Of a stretch of 22,263 nucleotides of DNA, positions 22,023 through 22,263 are shown in pieces (the stretch's first letter is position 1; each line of letters opens with the position of its first letter). The translations under genes were made by a program, and so were the position numbers. The stretch is taken from contig CAZKRU010000071.1 in the NCBI GenBank assembly GCA_964555235.1, positions 1 to 22,263 on the forward strand, given 5' to 3'. This stretch comes from CAZKRU01 sp964555235 (lineage in GTDB: Bacteria; Verrucomicrobiota; Verrucomicrobiia; Methylacidiphilales; CAMAQI01). Under the pieces are notes generated by a model. The model searched no databases and was not told the origin of the DNA. It saw only the letters and a program-made list of their open reading frames with translations.

Positions 22023-22201
22023 TTTTTATTTCCCCATGCCCAAGCATCTTGCATGAAAGGGGTGGCGACTGAAATAGGAATAGGAGGAGAACTGTCCTTC
22101 CAAGGCGGACTGATAAAACTAGCCAGAAAAACAGGCCATAATGCAAGCATGCAGAGTGCCCATACACCCAAAGGAATGGCTAAGATCAAGGGTTTCTTCA
22201 T
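22019..22201 (-). CDS. Small membrane protein, unknown (60 residues or longer)
   Basis: Starting at the ATG at 22201 this encodes 60 residues: a lysine start (M-K-K-P), one membrane segment at about 5-29, and a Pro/Ser-rich polar tail. The same frame stays open upstream to the window edge, so a longer protein is possible, though M-K-K-P-L-I-L looks like a true N-terminus. It overlaps the next small gene by ATGA. It could be an assembly factor of a membrane complex encoded beyond the window; that is a guess. Confidence 0.5.
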   Translation of the reverse strand: MKKPLILAIPLGVWALCMLALWPVFLASFISPPWKDSSPPIPISVATPFMQDAWAWGNKK

Positions 22202-22263
22202 ACATTCTTTTTCACAGCCATCCCACAGGAATGGGTGAATATTTCGTAGAATAAAAAAGGTTT

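Overview
This window of about 22 kb holds roughly two dozen protein-coding genes from a bacterial chromosome. There are no recognisable tRNA or rRNA genes, insertion sequences, prophage genes or CRISPR arrays. The gene content fits a flagellated Gram-negative bacterium. I lean towards Verrucomicrobiota or a PVC relative because of zinc-ribbon bactofilin-like proteins, GH20-type hydrolases and gene borders full of small G+C-rich palindromic repeats. That placement is an inference; no marker here settles it.

Left part (1-6563), mostly minus strand. A putative envelope operon runs L,D-transpeptidase -> SRPBCC protein -> GspG-like protein (TAATG coupling), followed after 206 bp by a membrane M50 protease with an extra N-terminal domain. 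Then, in transcription order, comes a tight three-gene set: bactofilin-like protein -> double-zinc-ribbon bactofilin-like protein -> multispanning GT-C-like membrane protein. An M50-like HExxH membrane protein lies next to them. The two groups are separated by 346 bp of repeat-containing spacer.

Middle (6594-16856), mostly plus strand. rpsT, a DUF983 membrane protein and a CGWS glutaredoxin form a compact set. A HigBA/RelE-type toxin-antitoxin pair follows, with a 10-bp-arm palindrome at its 5' end and a probable frameshift in the antitoxin tail. Next are phosphoenolpyruvate carboxylase, a minus-strand pair of small membrane proteins (unknown + DUF2784), a DNA photolyase overlapping a GH20-type glycosidase by ATGA, and a cytochrome P460-like c-type haem protein.

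Right part (16891-22263), all minus strand. fliD -> an unrecognised gene -> fliS form a flagellar filament-cap/chaperone operon with a sigma-28-like promoter candidate. A sulfite reductase hemoprotein (CysI type) and two overlapping tiny membrane proteins follow.

The main unexplained structure is a set of dispersed short inverted repeats (called R1-R4 here). They lie at gene edges and in several cases are part of the reading frames: one forms the n-region of a signal peptide, and others contain or abut stop codons and start codons. Together with the toxin-antitoxin operator and the bactofilin/zinc-ribbon/GT-C operon, these are the parts most worth following up.
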